A DNA stretch of 38,627 nt from JBOGDS01 sp050743075 (lineage in GTDB: Bacteria; Actinomycetota; Actinomycetes; Jiangellales; Jiangellaceae), in the NCBI GenBank assembly GCA_050743075.1, contig JBOGDS010000030.1:1-38627 (forward strand), read 5' to 3'. Position numbers and translations under genes: made by a program. The notes under the pieces were generated by a model. It was given only the letters and a program-made list of their open reading frames with translations, was not told the DNA's origin and made no database searches. This document shows, in pieces, positions 1 through 8,194 of the stretch (positions are counted from its first letter, which is position 1; each line of letters starts with the position of its first letter).

Positions 1-99
1 AGCCGCACCTCATCAGCCGCCACGATGCCCAGTATCGACCCCAAGGCCACATAGCTACCCTGGAACCGGTCTCGTCGACCAACCGCTGGCGAGACGTCC

Positions 100-345
100 G
101 CGTTGCGACAACCGCCAGAATCCGCCGTACCCGCTACGGGCAAGAACGGAGACAGCCATCACCTTGTCCTCGCCGTCGCGATGATCGAACTCCAGTGTCC
201 TGACATTGTCGAAGTAGTACTGCCGTTCCGCCTGTAGTGATGATCCTTGACGTACGCCCGATGGCAAGGCTGACACCGCCTCCCGCGCGCCGGAATTCGG
301 CCAGCGGACGGGCCACCCCGCAGGCTGAGCACGTACGTGTCTCGC
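100..345 (-). pseudogene. Remnant of small HNH endonuclease-like zinc protein
   Basis: Three consecutive pieces of one protein family lie in three different frames. Around 340-287 is RTCSACGVARPLAEFRRA (first CxxC knuckle). Around 279-226 is RCQPCHRAYVKDHHYRR (second CxxC). Around 228-105 is RQYYFDNV followed by LEFDHRDGEDKVMAVSVLAR, the family's LEFDH core. The usual middle CxDCG segment and the C-terminal CANCH motif are missing. I infer two frameshifts plus an internal deletion, so no functional product is expected. The family assignment comes from motif memory and the decay from direct reading. No start codon is evident in the first frame. Confidence 0.6.
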
Positions 346-369
346 TGCCCGTCTGGGGTCACCGAATGC

Positions 370-1005
370 TCACGTCCGGCTGGTGCCGACGGCGAGGGCG
401 AAGAACTCCTGCCGGGAGCGGTCGTCGTCTCGCAGCGCGCCGTGAAGCGCTGAGGTGACCGTGTGGGCTCCCGCCGCGCGGACACCGCGGAGGGACATGC
501 ACAGGTGCTCCGCGCGGATCACGACTCCGACGCCCTTGGGCGCCAAGTTCTCCCGCAGCCAGTTGGCGACCTGTTGGGTAAGCCGTTCCTGGACCTGCAA
601 GTCCCGGGCGAACAGCTCCACCACCCGGGCCAGCTTGGACAGGCCCAGGATGCGCCGGCCAGGTAGGTAACCGACGTGCGCGACGCCGTGGAACGGAAGC
701 AGATGGTGCTGGCACAGTGAGTGGATGGGGATGTCGCAGGCGATGACCAGCTCGTCGTACCCCTCGTCGTTGGGAAACGTCGTCAGGTCGAATGCGCGCG
801 GTGAGAGCAGTTCGGCGTAGGCGTCGGCCACGCGGGCCGGCGTCTCGGCCAGCTGTGCGTCGGTCAGGTCACGGCCCAACGCGACGAGCAGATCGGCGAC
901 CGCCCGCCCGGCGGCTTCCCGGTCCGGCTCCTTTCGCGCGCCGACGATCCGTAGCCGGTGTGCCGCGAGGCTCGCCGGTGCCGGGCTCGCTGCGGCGACG
1001 GTCAT
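370..1005 (-). CDS. folE: GTP cyclohydrolase I
   Basis: The 211-residue cytosolic enzyme converts GTP to 7,8-dihydroneopterin triphosphate, the first step of folate/pterin synthesis. The zinc-site motif SLCQHHLLPFHGVAHVGY has C98, H100 and H101, and the second cysteine is C169 in EHLCMSLRGV; family members usually read CEHH, here CQHH. The chosen ATG overlaps the stop of the upstream doxX-like gene (ATGA at 1005-1002), giving translational coupling; an in-frame upstream extension would intrude into that gene. It is transcribed as the second gene of a doxX-folE operon. It could be a second, stress-associated folE copy, because it is not beside other folate genes, but that is inference. Confidence 0.92.
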   Translation of the reverse strand: MTVAAASPAPASLAAHRLRIVGARKEPDREAAGRAVADLLVALGRDLTDAQLAETPARVADAYAELLSPRAFDLTTFPNDEGYDELVIACDIPIHSLCQHHLLPFHGVAHVGYLPGRRILGLSKLARVVELFARDLQVQERLTQQVANWLRENLAPKGVGVVIRAEHLCMSLRGVRAAGAHTVTSALHGALRDDDRSRQEFFALAVGTSRT

Positions 1006-1433
1006 CGGGGGCCACGCCCGTCGTGTGCAACGGCCAGCCTGGACAGTGCCAGCGCGCCGACGAGCAGGCCGAAGTCGCGCAACGCGACGTCGTAGTAGCC
1101 GGGGATGAGCAGCAGGTTGACGATGATGCCGGCCAGCCACGCTGCAACCAGCAGCGCGCCGTACCGCGGGATCAGCGCGACGGCGACGCCCGCGAGGATC
1201 TCCACCACGCCGACGGCGTACATGGCCTGCTGGGCCGTGCCAGGCACGATGTCGTTGACGAACGGCGCCAGATAGGCGGGCCAGTCGGTCAGGACGTTCG
1301 CGAACTTATCCAGACCGAAGACGATCGGGGCCACGGTGAAGGCGGTACGCAAGAGCAGGAATGCCTGCCGCGACGGTGCCGTCGCCAGGTCGCCGCGGGC
1401 TGCGACGTGGTCGGGCTGAGGGGTGGTGGTCAT
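1002..1433 (-). CDS. DoxX-like membrane protein
   Basis: 143-residue protein with about four hydrophobic segments (around residues 27-45, 67-88, 92-112 and 118-133), typical of DoxX-like family members. Motifs such as LLLRTAFTVAPIVFGLDKF and AGVAVALIPRYGALLVAAWL fit the family. DoxX-like proteins are linked to oxidative-stress and thiol complexes in some actinobacteria; the role here is not shown. The ATG at 1433 is preceded by AGGGAG at good spacing. The stop overlaps the folE start, so the two form an operon, divergent from a COG2345-type regulator that probably controls it. Confidence 0.8.
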   Translation of the reverse strand: MTTTPQPDHVAARGDLATAPSRQAFLLLRTAFTVAPIVFGLDKFANVLTDWPAYLAPFVNDIVPGTAQQAMYAVGVVEILAGVAVALIPRYGALLVAAWLAGIIVNLLLIPGYYDVALRDFGLLVGALALSRLAVAHDGRGPR

Positions 1434-1465
1434 GGTGGGCTCCCTTTCTAAAACGACTCCTGCTC

Positions 1466-1496
1466 ACAGTAGAGCGTATGAGCGTTCTTTCGTCAA
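1466..1496 (-). promoter_or_regulatory. Candidate sigma-70-like promoter of doxX-folE
   Basis: On the minus strand TTGACG (1496-1491) is followed after 19 bp by TACTGT (1471-1466), or after 17 bp by the poorer TCTACT. This would give a leader of about 25-30 nt before the doxX ATG. The -35 hexamer lies inside the first of two similar 32-bp boxes (1486-1517), so a protein bound to that box would compete with RNA polymerase. The spacing is longer than ideal. Confidence 0.45.
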
Positions 1497-1517
1497 GAGT
1501 CATCTACTTTAGAATCC
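1486..1517 (+). repeat. Operator-like box 1 of a duplicated 32-bp motif
   Basis: Reads TCTTTCGTCAAGA at its start and CTTTAGAAT near its end. It matches the box at 1623-1654 at roughly 22 of 32 positions, including TCTTTC, TCAAGA, CTTTA and AAT. It overlaps the minus-strand -35 of doxX-folE and carries a plus-strand TAGAAT (1510-1515). This arrangement suggests a binding site for the adjacent regulator; that is inference. Confidence 0.5.
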
Positions 1518-1581
1518 ATGAGTGGTCCGAGGACCCAGGTCCCGGCACCGGTAGCCACCGGCCGACTTGGGTGATGCTTCG

Positions 1582-1598
1582 TTGCCGGATCTCGGCAA
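1582..1598. promoter_or_regulatory. Palindrome TTGCCG-N5-CGGCAA
   Basis: A perfect 6-bp inverted repeat with a 5-bp centre lies midway between the two 32-bp boxes in the doxX/regulator intergenic region. It may be an additional operator or a short hairpin. There is no T-tract, so a terminator is unlikely. Confidence 0.35.
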
Positions 1599-1622
1599 GA
1601 TCACGTCCCGTGAGTCTTAGCC

Positions 1623-1654
1623 TCTTTCATCAAGACTTTCATGCTTTACAATGC
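1623..1654 (+). repeat. Operator-like box 2 over the regulator promoter
   Basis: Second copy of the box at 1486-1517. It starts TCTTTCATCAAGA and ends CTTTACAAT, and contains an internal direct repeat CTTTCAT (1624-1630 and 1636-1642). It covers the TACAAT -10 element of the regulator gene, which suggests autoregulation. Confidence 0.5.
1647..1652 (+). promoter_or_regulatory. -10 element for a leaderless regulator transcript
   Basis: TACAAT followed by exactly 6 nt (GCGAGC) and then ATG at 1659. This spacing is the hallmark of leaderless mRNAs in actinobacteria. There is no Shine-Dalgarno sequence before 1659, which supports this start over the ATG at 1641, since the 1641 codon would lie upstream of the -10 box. 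Confidence 0.55.
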
Positions 1655-1658
1655 GAGC

Positions 1659-2327
1659 ATGGAGCAACGGCCGTTGACGGATCGGGTGGCAGCCATCAGC
1701 GCGCTCGACGAGCCGATCCGCCGGGAGTTGTTCGACCACGTCTCCCGCAGCGACGCCCCGGTCAGCCGGGACGAGGCCGCCGAGGCGCTGGGACTTGCCC
1801 GCAGTACCGCCGCGTTCCACCTCGACCGGCTCGCCGACGAGGGTCTGCTAACGGTGGAGTTCAAGCGCCTCACCGGCCGGACGGGACCAGGCTCGGGACG
1901 GCCCGCCAAGCTCTACACCCGGGCGGCCGGCGAGGTCGCGGTAACAGTCCCCGAGCGTCGTTACGATTTCGCCGCTCAGCTCCTGGTGACCGCGATCGAG
2001 GAGTCGACCCGCACCGGTCACCCGGCGGCCGAGACGCTGCTTCGAGTAGCCGGTGAGACCGGACGCGCCCTGGGTTCCGGTGCCCGTTCGCTGGAGAAGG
2101 TGCTCGAGGACCATGGATTCGAGCCTCGATCGGACGATGAGGGCGCAATCGTGCTGGGCAACTGCCCGTTCCATCGGCTGGCTCAGCAGCACGCCGACAC
2201 CGTGTGCCACCTGAACCTGGAACTGCTACGTGGCGTGGCCGAGGGAACGAACGACCAGCGGCACAGCCTGGTGCTCGACCCCGGTATCGGACGATGCTGC
2301 GTCCGAGCCGTGCGACGCCAGCCGTGA
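1659..2327 (+). CDS. COG2345-type winged-helix regulator with cysteine cluster
   Basis: 222-residue cytosolic DNA-binding protein. The N-terminal winged helix (about residues 8-80) includes SRDEAAEALGLARSTAAFHL and the wing GSGRPAKLY. The C-terminal sensor half has cysteines at C169 (NCPFH), C183 (TVCHLN) and C213/C214 (GRCC), resembling the ligand pattern of SufR-like iron-sulfur regulators but not the strict CX12CX13CX14C spacing. Start 1659 was chosen for the leaderless -10 box. It is divergent from doxX-folE, with duplicated boxes in between, and 23 bp upstream of transaldolase. I infer a redox or Fe-S sensing repressor controlling itself and doxX-folE. Confidence 0.8.
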   Translation: MEQRPLTDRVAAISALDEPIRRELFDHVSRSDAPVSRDEAAEALGLARSTAAFHLDRLADEGLLTVEFKRLTGRTGPGSGRPAKLYTRAAGEVAVTVPERRYDFAAQLLVTAIEESTRTGHPAAETLLRVAGETGRALGSGARSLEKVLEDHGFEPRSDDEGAIVLGNCPFHRLAQQHADTVCHLNLELLRGVAEGTNDQRHSLVLDPGIGRCCVRAVRRQP

Positions 2328-2350
2328 CGCGCCGGCCGGAAGGAGTCCCG

Positions 2351-3457
2351 ATGACCAAGCTGCAACGCCTGTACGCCGAGTATGGCCAGAGCCCTTGGCT
2401 GGACAACCTCACCCGCGGCTACCTGCGCGACGGCACCCTTGCTCGCCTGGTCGTCGACGGGATCCGCGGCGTGACTGCCAATCCGACGATCTTCGCCAGG
2501 GCCATCGAAGGCTCGACCGACTACGACGACCAGTTCTCCTCGCTGACGGAGGCGGGCAGCTCGGTCGACGACGCCTACTGGGAGCTGGTCGTCGCCGACA
2601 TGGGCGCCGCCCTCGCCGTCCTCCGTCCGGTGTTCGACGACGCTGACGGAACCGACGGTTTTGTGTCGGTCGAGGTCGCCCCCGAACTGGCGCGTGACAC
2701 CCAGGCCACGATCGACGCCGCCCGGGGGCTGCACCAGCGGATCGACCAGCCCAACCTGTTCGTGAAGATCCCGGCGACCGCGCAGGGCGTTCCCGCAGTC
2801 GAGGCGATGATCGCCGAGGGCCGCAGCATCAACATCACGCTGATCTTCTCGCTGGCCCGCTACGCCGAGGTCATCGAGGCATACCTGTCCGGGCTCGAGG
2901 CATTCACCGCCGCGGGCGGAGACCCAGCGAAGGTGCACAGCGTGGCCTCGTTCTTCGTCAGCCGGGTCGATACCGAGGTCGACCAGCGACTCGAGGGCAT
3001 CGGCACGGACGAGGCCCTCGCGTTACGCGGCCAGGCCGCGGTCGCCCAGGCCAAGCTCGCCTACCGGCTGTTCCGCGATAAGTTCTCGGAGCAGCGGTGG
3101 CAACGCCTGGCTGGCCGCGGCGCGCACCCCCAGCGGCCGCTGTGGGCATCGACCTCTACCAAGAACCCCGCCTATCCGGACACCAGGTACGTCGACGAGC
3201 TCATCGGCGCCGACACCGTCAACACCCTGCCCGAGCCCACCATCGCCGCCTTCGAGGACCACGGCAACCTTGCCCGCACCATCGACACCGGCGTGGACGA
3301 GGCAGCCGAGGTGATGCGAGGGCTGGCCGCCGCCGGCATCGACATGGACGACGTGGGCCTGACCTTGGAGGACAAGGGCGTCGCCGGGTTCCACGAGTCC
3401 TTCCAGGAGATGCTCGCCGGCCTCGGCGCCAAGGCCCGCCAGCTCAGCCGGCGCTGA
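2351..3457 (+). CDS. tal: Transaldolase
   Basis: 368-residue cytosolic enzyme of the pentose phosphate pathway that transfers a dihydroxyacetone unit between sugar phosphates. The Schiff-base lysine is K139 in NLFVKIPAT. Other family blocks are GVTANPTIFARAI, SINITLIFSLARY and WASTSTKNPAYPDTRYVDEL. Length and blocks match the long actinobacterial transaldolase form. ATG 2351 has AGGAG nearby (2341-2345). It lies 23 bp after the regulator and is probably co-transcribed with it. The usual partners transketolase, zwf and opcA are absent here. Confidence 0.94.
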   Translation: MTKLQRLYAEYGQSPWLDNLTRGYLRDGTLARLVVDGIRGVTANPTIFARAIEGSTDYDDQFSSLTEAGSSVDDAYWELVVADMGAALAVLRPVFDDADGTDGFVSVEVAPELARDTQATIDAARGLHQRIDQPNLFVKIPATAQGVPAVEAMIAEGRSINITLIFSLARYAEVIEAYLSGLEAFTAAGGDPAKVHSVASFFVSRVDTEVDQRLEGIGTDEALALRGQAAVAQAKLAYRLFRDKFSEQRWQRLAGRGAHPQRPLWASTSTKNPAYPDTRYVDELIGADTVNTLPEPTIAAFEDHGNLARTIDTGVDEAAEVMRGLAAAGIDMDDVGLTLEDKGVAGFHESFQEMLAGLGAKARQLSRR

Positions 3458-3458
3458 G

Positions 3459-3799
3459 ATGGACTGGGCCGGATGGGCCCTGTTCGGGCTGGTCGCCACC
3501 ACCTCGCTCACCGCGGTGATGATCACCGCCCAACTGGCCGGGCTGACCCGCCTGGACCTCCCCCTGGTGCTCGGCACCCTCGTCACCGAGATCCCGACCG
3601 CGCCCGGCCGCCGGGTTCGGCGTCCACCTCGTCGTCGGCCAGGGCTTCGCCCTCGACGGCTGTTGCCTACCTGTGGACGCTCGGGCGGTGGTGGGGCGCC
3701 GCCGTCGCCGATCGGTGGGAGCGGGCGGTCGCCGCGTCGCTCGAGACGATCAAGACCGAGGCCGAGCGTCGAGGCGCGCACGGCGGGGGCTACGTGTGA
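3459..3799 (+). pseudogene. Frameshifted, truncated membrane-protein gene
   Basis: Starts MDWAGWALFGLVATTSLTAV in one frame, with a first membrane segment and GLTRLDLPLVLGTLVTE. The expected continuation DPDRAR is in a second frame, and AAGFGVHLVVGQGFAL (from about 3607) in a third, so two single-base losses fit. The remaining membrane helices are absent. The last part, ending RWERAVAASLETIKTEAERR at 3799, does not belong to the same domain as far as I can tell and may be the tail of another lost gene. The start lies one base after the tal stop, so this was once operonic with tal. Confidence 0.6.
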
Positions 3800-3978
3800 T
3801 CGGCTCGTGTTCGGCGGCCTCAGCGCGCGGTAACGCGCAGTACCTGTCGCGACTGTGACCGGTGTTCACCGTGCGATGACGGGTCTTCCTGTTTCGCATC
3901 TCGTAAGGACTTCGTCCGCAGACCGCTCCTAACGTTTCGGGTGTCCTGTTCGGCCGAAGAACATCGAGAGGAGAAGAC

Positions 3979-4644
3979 ATGAAGCGCTTCCTGCTCGCAG
4001 GCGCGCTCCTACTCGTGCTGACGGTGCTCGCGGGCCCAGCGACCGCTGCACCCGAGCATGGGTCGACCACGTGGCGGGTCACCGTCGAGAACCTCACTCC
4101 GGAAGGCTCCCAGCCGTTGTCGCCGCCGCTGGTCGTCGTCCATTCGAACCGGGCCGACGTATGGAGCGTCGGAACGATCGCTAACCACGGCGTCGCCGCC
4201 ATCGCTGAAGACGCCAACAACGCCGTGCTGGAGCAGGTACTGCCGGACATCAAAGGGGTCACCGACGTGTTCACGGTGGCTGGTGGTCCGATCCCGTCGG
4301 GCCAGTCGCGCACCTTCGACGTCGAGTCCCGCGGCGGGTTCGATCGGCTCACGCTGCTCACGATGCTGGTCAACACGAACGACGCGTTCACCGGGCTTGA
4401 CTCGATGCGTCTGCGCGGTCGCGGCGATCTGGTCCGCACAGCTGCGTACGACGCCGGCAGTGAGCGCAACAACGAACTGGTCGGCTTCATCCCCGGCCCG
4501 TGCTGCAACAACCCGTTCGTCCGCGATCCGGAGGGTGCGCTCATCCGTCACCACGAAGGCATCACCGGTGTGGGTGACCTGGACCCCGATGTATATGGGT
4601 GGACCGGCCCGGCCGCGCGCATCATCGTCGAGCGAGTGTCGTAA
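3979..4644 (+). CDS. Secreted spondin-domain protein
   Basis: 221 residues. A Sec signal peptide (MKRFLLAGALLLVLTVLAGP, cleavage near ATAA-P) is followed by a Spond_N-type domain recognisable from WRVTVENLTP, PLSPPLVVVHSN, VFTVAGGPIPSGQS and LTLLTMLVNTNDAFTGLDS. Bacterial spondin-domain proteins are extracellular and of unknown function; related domains in animals act in adhesion. AGGAGAAGAC before ATG 3979 is a strong ribosome site. It is monocistronic and ends at a hairpin shared with the convergent DUF3179 gene. Confidence 0.85.
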   Translation: MKRFLLAGALLLVLTVLAGPATAAPEHGSTTWRVTVENLTPEGSQPLSPPLVVVHSNRADVWSVGTIANHGVAAIAEDANNAVLEQVLPDIKGVTDVFTVAGGPIPSGQSRTFDVESRGGFDRLTLLTMLVNTNDAFTGLDSMRLRGRGDLVRTAAYDAGSERNNELVGFIPGPCCNNPFVRDPEGALIRHHEGITGVGDLDPDVYGWTGPAARIIVERVS

Positions 4645-4669
4645 CGGCAAGCCGACCTTCCGCCGCGCC

Positions 4670-4708
4670 GCAGATGGGCAGGCTCCTCAATGGCGTCTGC
4701 CCATCTGC
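4670..4708. terminator. Bidirectional hairpin terminator
   Basis: Perfect 11-bp inverted repeat GCAGATGGGCA (4670-4680) and TGCCCATCTGC (4698-4708) around a 17-nt loop, ending exactly at the DUF3179 stop codon and 25 bp after the spondin-protein stop. The position between convergent genes supports termination in both directions. There is no good T-tract, as is usual in actinobacteria. Confidence 0.65.
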
Positions 4709-5938
4709 TCAGGGAGTCGATCGGCCGGTCACGAGGCGGGTGGCCGGCTGGAAGGCGACCCAGGTGAACCAGAAGGTGTCGACGAACGGGTACGCGGTGA
4801 GCTGCTCGCCGGTGAGCGGGCCGTCGGTGGCCTGGCCGAGGATGTTCCACCGGGAGCCGGTTTGGGTGTCGGTGAATCCGGCGCCGTCGGTGGTGAAGCT
4901 CAGCACCCGGCCGCCGACGGTCGGATCGAAGACGGCCACCGAACCGATGTCGCGCCCACCCGCAACCAGGCCCGTGTCCAGCGCGGATGCCTGACCTTCC
5001 TGGTGCCACAGGACGAGTTCCTGCCCGTCGACGGTCTCGGTGAGCACACCGGCACGTTCGACAGCCGCTCTCAGCACGGCCACGGTCTCGCCGTCGCCGC
5101 GCAACGCGACGACGCGCTCCTTGGCCGCCAGGCGATCGTCATCGCCGCCGGGGGCCGGAAAGAGCGGTGAGCTGTCCACGTCGTCGTAGCCGGCGTACGG
5201 GTTGGCGCCGTAGTCGCGGCTGAAGCCGGTGTCGCGAGACAGGACCCAGGCGTCGGGGTGCGCCCGCTGGAAGTCCCGCCACGCCACCGGCGGCATCGGA
5301 TAGCTGGCCAGCGTGGCCCCGGTCAGCACGCCGACGCTGGCCTGCCCGGTGAGCTGGGGCCACAGCGTCTCGGTCTGCCGGTCGTACATGACCAGGTTGC
5401 TGGCATGAAGCCGTCCGGATGTGCCGAAGCTGAGCACCCTGCCCTCCACCCGCCGGTCGAACGCCACCCCGGAGTTGCACAGCGGGCAGTAGGTCGCGGC
5501 CACCGGGACACCGCCGACGGTGTCGTTGACGATCTCATGCCAGGTCATCACCTGGATCGGGTAGCCGTGCGTCTCACCCTCGATGGTCAGCGACAGGACC
5601 GCCTCGGTGTCGTCCAGCCAGTTCACGTCGTCGACTCGCAGGAAGGTGGGCGCGTCGATCGCGGGGATGCCGTCAGGTGGTGGGCCACCGGAGAGGATCT
5701 CGTCCGGGTCGACGAGGGGTTCCGGGAAGCTCGGGTCGCCCATGTCGTCCAGTGCCGAGGGCACGTCCTCGCGGGGACTGGCATCGGCCTGCTGCAGTGT
5801 GACCGTCGCTGCCGGCTGCCCGGCCGAGCCCTCCGGTGGCTCGCCGGCATCACAGGCCGCCAGGACGAGCGCCAGCGCAAGCGCGGACGCGGTACGTCGC
5901 GACGAGCCGGTCACTGGTCGAACCGATCCGCTCGCCAC
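4709..5938 (-). CDS. DUF3179 lipoprotein
   Basis: 409 residues. The N-terminus carries an arginine-rich n-region, hydrophobic stretch and lipobox LAAC, predicting a membrane-anchored exported lipoprotein. The DUF3179 domain fills the rest: HGYPIQVMTWHEIVNDTVGG, VAATYCPLCNSGVAFDR (CxxC), RLHASNLVMYDRQTETLWPQ, and a repeat-like C-terminal block with VLSFTTDGAGFTDTQTGSRW. Function is unknown; the two cysteines suggest metal binding or redox activity. The GTG at 5938 is used, but the GTG at 5914 would give a more typical lipoprotein signal. It is divergent from the redoxin gene, and a thiol-redox link is inference from that context. Confidence 0.85.
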   Translation of the reverse strand: MASGSVRPVTGSSRRTASALALALVLAACDAGEPPEGSAGQPAATVTLQQADASPREDVPSALDDMGDPSFPEPLVDPDEILSGGPPPDGIPAIDAPTFLRVDDVNWLDDTEAVLSLTIEGETHGYPIQVMTWHEIVNDTVGGVPVAATYCPLCNSGVAFDRRVEGRVLSFGTSGRLHASNLVMYDRQTETLWPQLTGQASVGVLTGATLASYPMPPVAWRDFQRAHPDAWVLSRDTGFSRDYGANPYAGYDDVDSSPLFPAPGGDDDRLAAKERVVALRGDGETVAVLRAAVERAGVLTETVDGQELVLWHQEGQASALDTGLVAGGRDIGSVAVFDPTVGGRVLSFTTDGAGFTDTQTGSRWNILGQATDGPLTGEQLTAYPFVDTFWFTWVAFQPATRLVTGRSTP

Positions 5939-6132
5939 GGCCGTTCGCCTCCGACAGCTGGCTGGTGCTCCTCACGGCAGCGTGCCGACAGCGGGTGGCC
6001 GCCATCCGTGACCGCGCTCACACTGACGACCTCGATGAGCAGGCTCACTCGGTGAGCTGGGTCACGGTGGACCCTGACGGTTCTCCGGCAGTGTGACAGC
6101 CGAGACGTCCGTACGCCCGGAAGGGAGCTTGC

Positions 6133-6680
6133 GTGGAAACTCGACGCAGCTTGGTGACCGTGGCGCTGGCCACGTTGCTCGGGGTGGTCGCCTGCGGCGC
6201 CGATGGTGCTGCGGAGTCTTCCGGTGCGGCGCAGGGGTCGTCGGGTCGCGAGTCATCCGCCAGGGACGCCGCGTCCGAATCGGTGGACCTCACGTTCACC
6301 GCGACGACAGTGGACGGCGAGCAGTTCGCCGGTTCGAGCCTGGCCGGCAGGCCGGCCGTGCTGTGGTTCTGGGCGCCATGGTGCCCCACCTGCGTGGCCG
6401 AGGCGCCGGACGTCCTCGCGGTCGCCGACCGCCATGGCGACCAGGTGGCCGGGTGGGGGTGGCCGGCCTGGGTGAGATCGACCAGATGCATGAGTTCATC
6501 GCGCTGACCAAGACGTCGGGCCTGCTGCATCTGGCCGACCAGGAGGGTGCGGTGTGGCGGCAGTTCGAGGTACGGGCGCAGAGCATGTACGTGTTGCTCG
6601 ACGGCTCGGGTGCGGTGGCCTACTCCGGCTTCCTCGATGGCGACGAGCTCGCCGGGTGGGTGGCCGCCCTCGTCGCGTGA
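6133..6680 (+). pseudogene. TlpA/DsbE-like thiol redoxin, frameshifted
   Basis: Exported thioredoxin-fold lipoprotein with a signal ending in a lipobox (GVVAC) and active site WFWAPWCPTC. The frame holds to about 6450, then KTSGLLHLADQEGAVWRQF, QSMYVLLDGSG and LDGDELAGWVAALVA continue in another frame to 6680. The break is in a G-run (GGGTGGGGGTGG), where loss of one base explains it; the uncorrected frame ends at 6507. Similar proteins (MPT53/DsbE) oxidise exported thiols. Start GTG 6133 follows AAGGGAG. A sequencing error or slippage at the G-run is possible, so the gene may be intact in the organism. Confidence 0.75.
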
Positions 6681-6777
6681 CATGGACGCCTTGCGGTTGG
6701 ATCGGCGTTGGCGGGCGGGTCGCGTTCTGGAACGGTGTCGAGAGTGTCGGAGGCTGGCAGCAACCGGAGGTCTGGAC

Positions 6778-8130
6778 ATGGCAGAGCAGGTGGACGTCGT
6801 CGTCCTCGGCATGGGCGTCGGCGGTGAAGAGGTGGGTGGACGGCTCGCCGAGGCGGGTCTGGCGGTGGTCGGCGTCGAGAACGGCCTGGTCGGCGGCGAG
6901 TGCCCGTACTGGGGGTGCGTTCCGAGCAAGATGATGATCCGCGCGGCCAACCTGCTGACCGAGGCGCGGCGGGTCGACGGGATGGCCGGGCGGGCCACCG
7001 TGACTCCGGACTGGGAACCGGTCGCGGCCCGCATCCGCGACGAGGCGACCGACGACTGGAACGACCAGGTCGCCGTGGACCGGTTCACCGGCAAGGGCGG
7101 CCGGTTTGTACGCGGCCGGGGCCGCCTCGGCGGACCGGGCATCGTCGTTGTCGACGGCGAGACGTACGAAGCGCGGCGCGGCGTCGTGGTCGCGACGGGC
7201 ACGGTGCCTTCGGTGCCGCCGATCGACGGGCTGGCCGACACGCCGTACTGGACCAACCGTGACGCGATCGAGGCCAAGACGCTGCCACGGTCGTTGCTGG
7301 TGTTGGGCGCCGGCGCCGTCGGGCTGGAGCTGGCGCAGGTGTACGCGCGGTTCGGCGTGGAGGTGAACGTGGTAGAAGCCCTCGACCGGGTGCTTCCCGG
7401 CGAGGAGCCGGAGGCGTCCGCGCTCGCGCAGCAGGCCTTGGCAGCCGACGGCGTCACCGTGCGCACCGGGACGGGAGCGACCCAGGTTCGCCACGACGGG
7501 GAGCGGTTCACCGTCACCGTGGGCGACGGGCTCGAGGCGGAGCGGCTGCTCGTCGCCGTGGGCCGTAGCGCGGATCTGCGCCCGCTCGGCATGGACGCCG
7601 TTGGCCTCGATCCGTCGGCACCCGCGATCTCCGTCGACGAGCGGATGCGCGCCGGTGAGCGGCTGTGGGCTGTCGGCGATGTCACCGGCCACGGAGCGTT
7701 CACCCACATGGCGATGTACCAGGCCGGGATCGCCCTCCGTGACATCCTGGGCGAACCAGGACCACCCGCGGACTACCGCGCCGTTCCACGCGTCACCTTC
7801 ACCGACCCGGAGGTCGCCGCGGTCGGGCTCACCGAGTCGCAGGCCCGGGAAGCCGGCCTGCGTGTCGCCGTCGGCAGCGCCCAGGTGCCGTCCTCCGCTC
7901 GCGGCTGGATCCACAAGACCGGCAACGAGGGCGTCATCAAGCTCGTCGCCGATGCGGGCCGCGGTGTGCTCGTCGGCGCCACCTCGGTCGGGCCCACCGG
8001 CGGCGAGGTCCTCTCGGCCCTGGTGGTCGCGGTACACGCCGGCGTCCCCATCGAGTCGCTGCGGCACATGATCTACGCGTACCCGACCTTCCACCGCGGT
8101 ATCGAGGACGCCCTTCGAGACCTCGGCTAG
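6778..8130 (+). CDS. FAD-dependent pyridine nucleotide-disulfide oxidoreductase
   Basis: 450-residue cytosolic flavoprotein of the mercuric reductase/lipoamide dehydrogenase class. The N-terminal FAD fold (VVVLGMGVGG) is followed by redox cysteines C42 and C47 in GGECPYWGCVPSK. The NAD(P) fold LLVLGAGAVGLELAQVYARF lies near residue 177, and the FAD-site ends RLWAVGDVTG. The C-terminal dimer domain has YAYPTFHRGIED where classical members have HxHPT, so the catalytic histidine pair is not conserved. The substrate is unknown. ATG 6778 follows CCGGAGG. It lies downstream of the redoxin gene in the same direction. Confidence 0.88.
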   Translation: MAEQVDVVVLGMGVGGEEVGGRLAEAGLAVVGVENGLVGGECPYWGCVPSKMMIRAANLLTEARRVDGMAGRATVTPDWEPVAARIRDEATDDWNDQVAVDRFTGKGGRFVRGRGRLGGPGIVVVDGETYEARRGVVVATGTVPSVPPIDGLADTPYWTNRDAIEAKTLPRSLLVLGAGAVGLELAQVYARFGVEVNVVEALDRVLPGEEPEASALAQQALAADGVTVRTGTGATQVRHDGERFTVTVGDGLEAERLLVAVGRSADLRPLGMDAVGLDPSAPAISVDERMRAGERLWAVGDVTGHGAFTHMAMYQAGIALRDILGEPGPPADYRAVPRVTFTDPEVAAVGLTESQAREAGLRVAVGSAQVPSSARGWIHKTGNEGVIKLVADAGRGVLVGATSVGPTGGEVLSALVVAVHAGVPIESLRHMIYAYPTFHRGIEDALRDLG

Positions 8131-8194
8131 CGCGTCGGTGACCGCGGTCGTGCCTGCGAACTCGCGCGATGTTCTGCGTACAGCCCGCGGCCGG

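Noticed and set aside
6440..6460. Programmed -1 frameshift in the redoxin
   Set aside because: No canonical slippery heptamer followed by a clear stem or pseudoknot. A G-run indel is simpler.
6045..8094. Long minus-strand frames opposite the redoxin and oxidoreductase
   Set aside because: No motifs; low-complexity Ser/Pro/Arg or Gly/Arg composition; the plus-strand genes have clear domains and starts.
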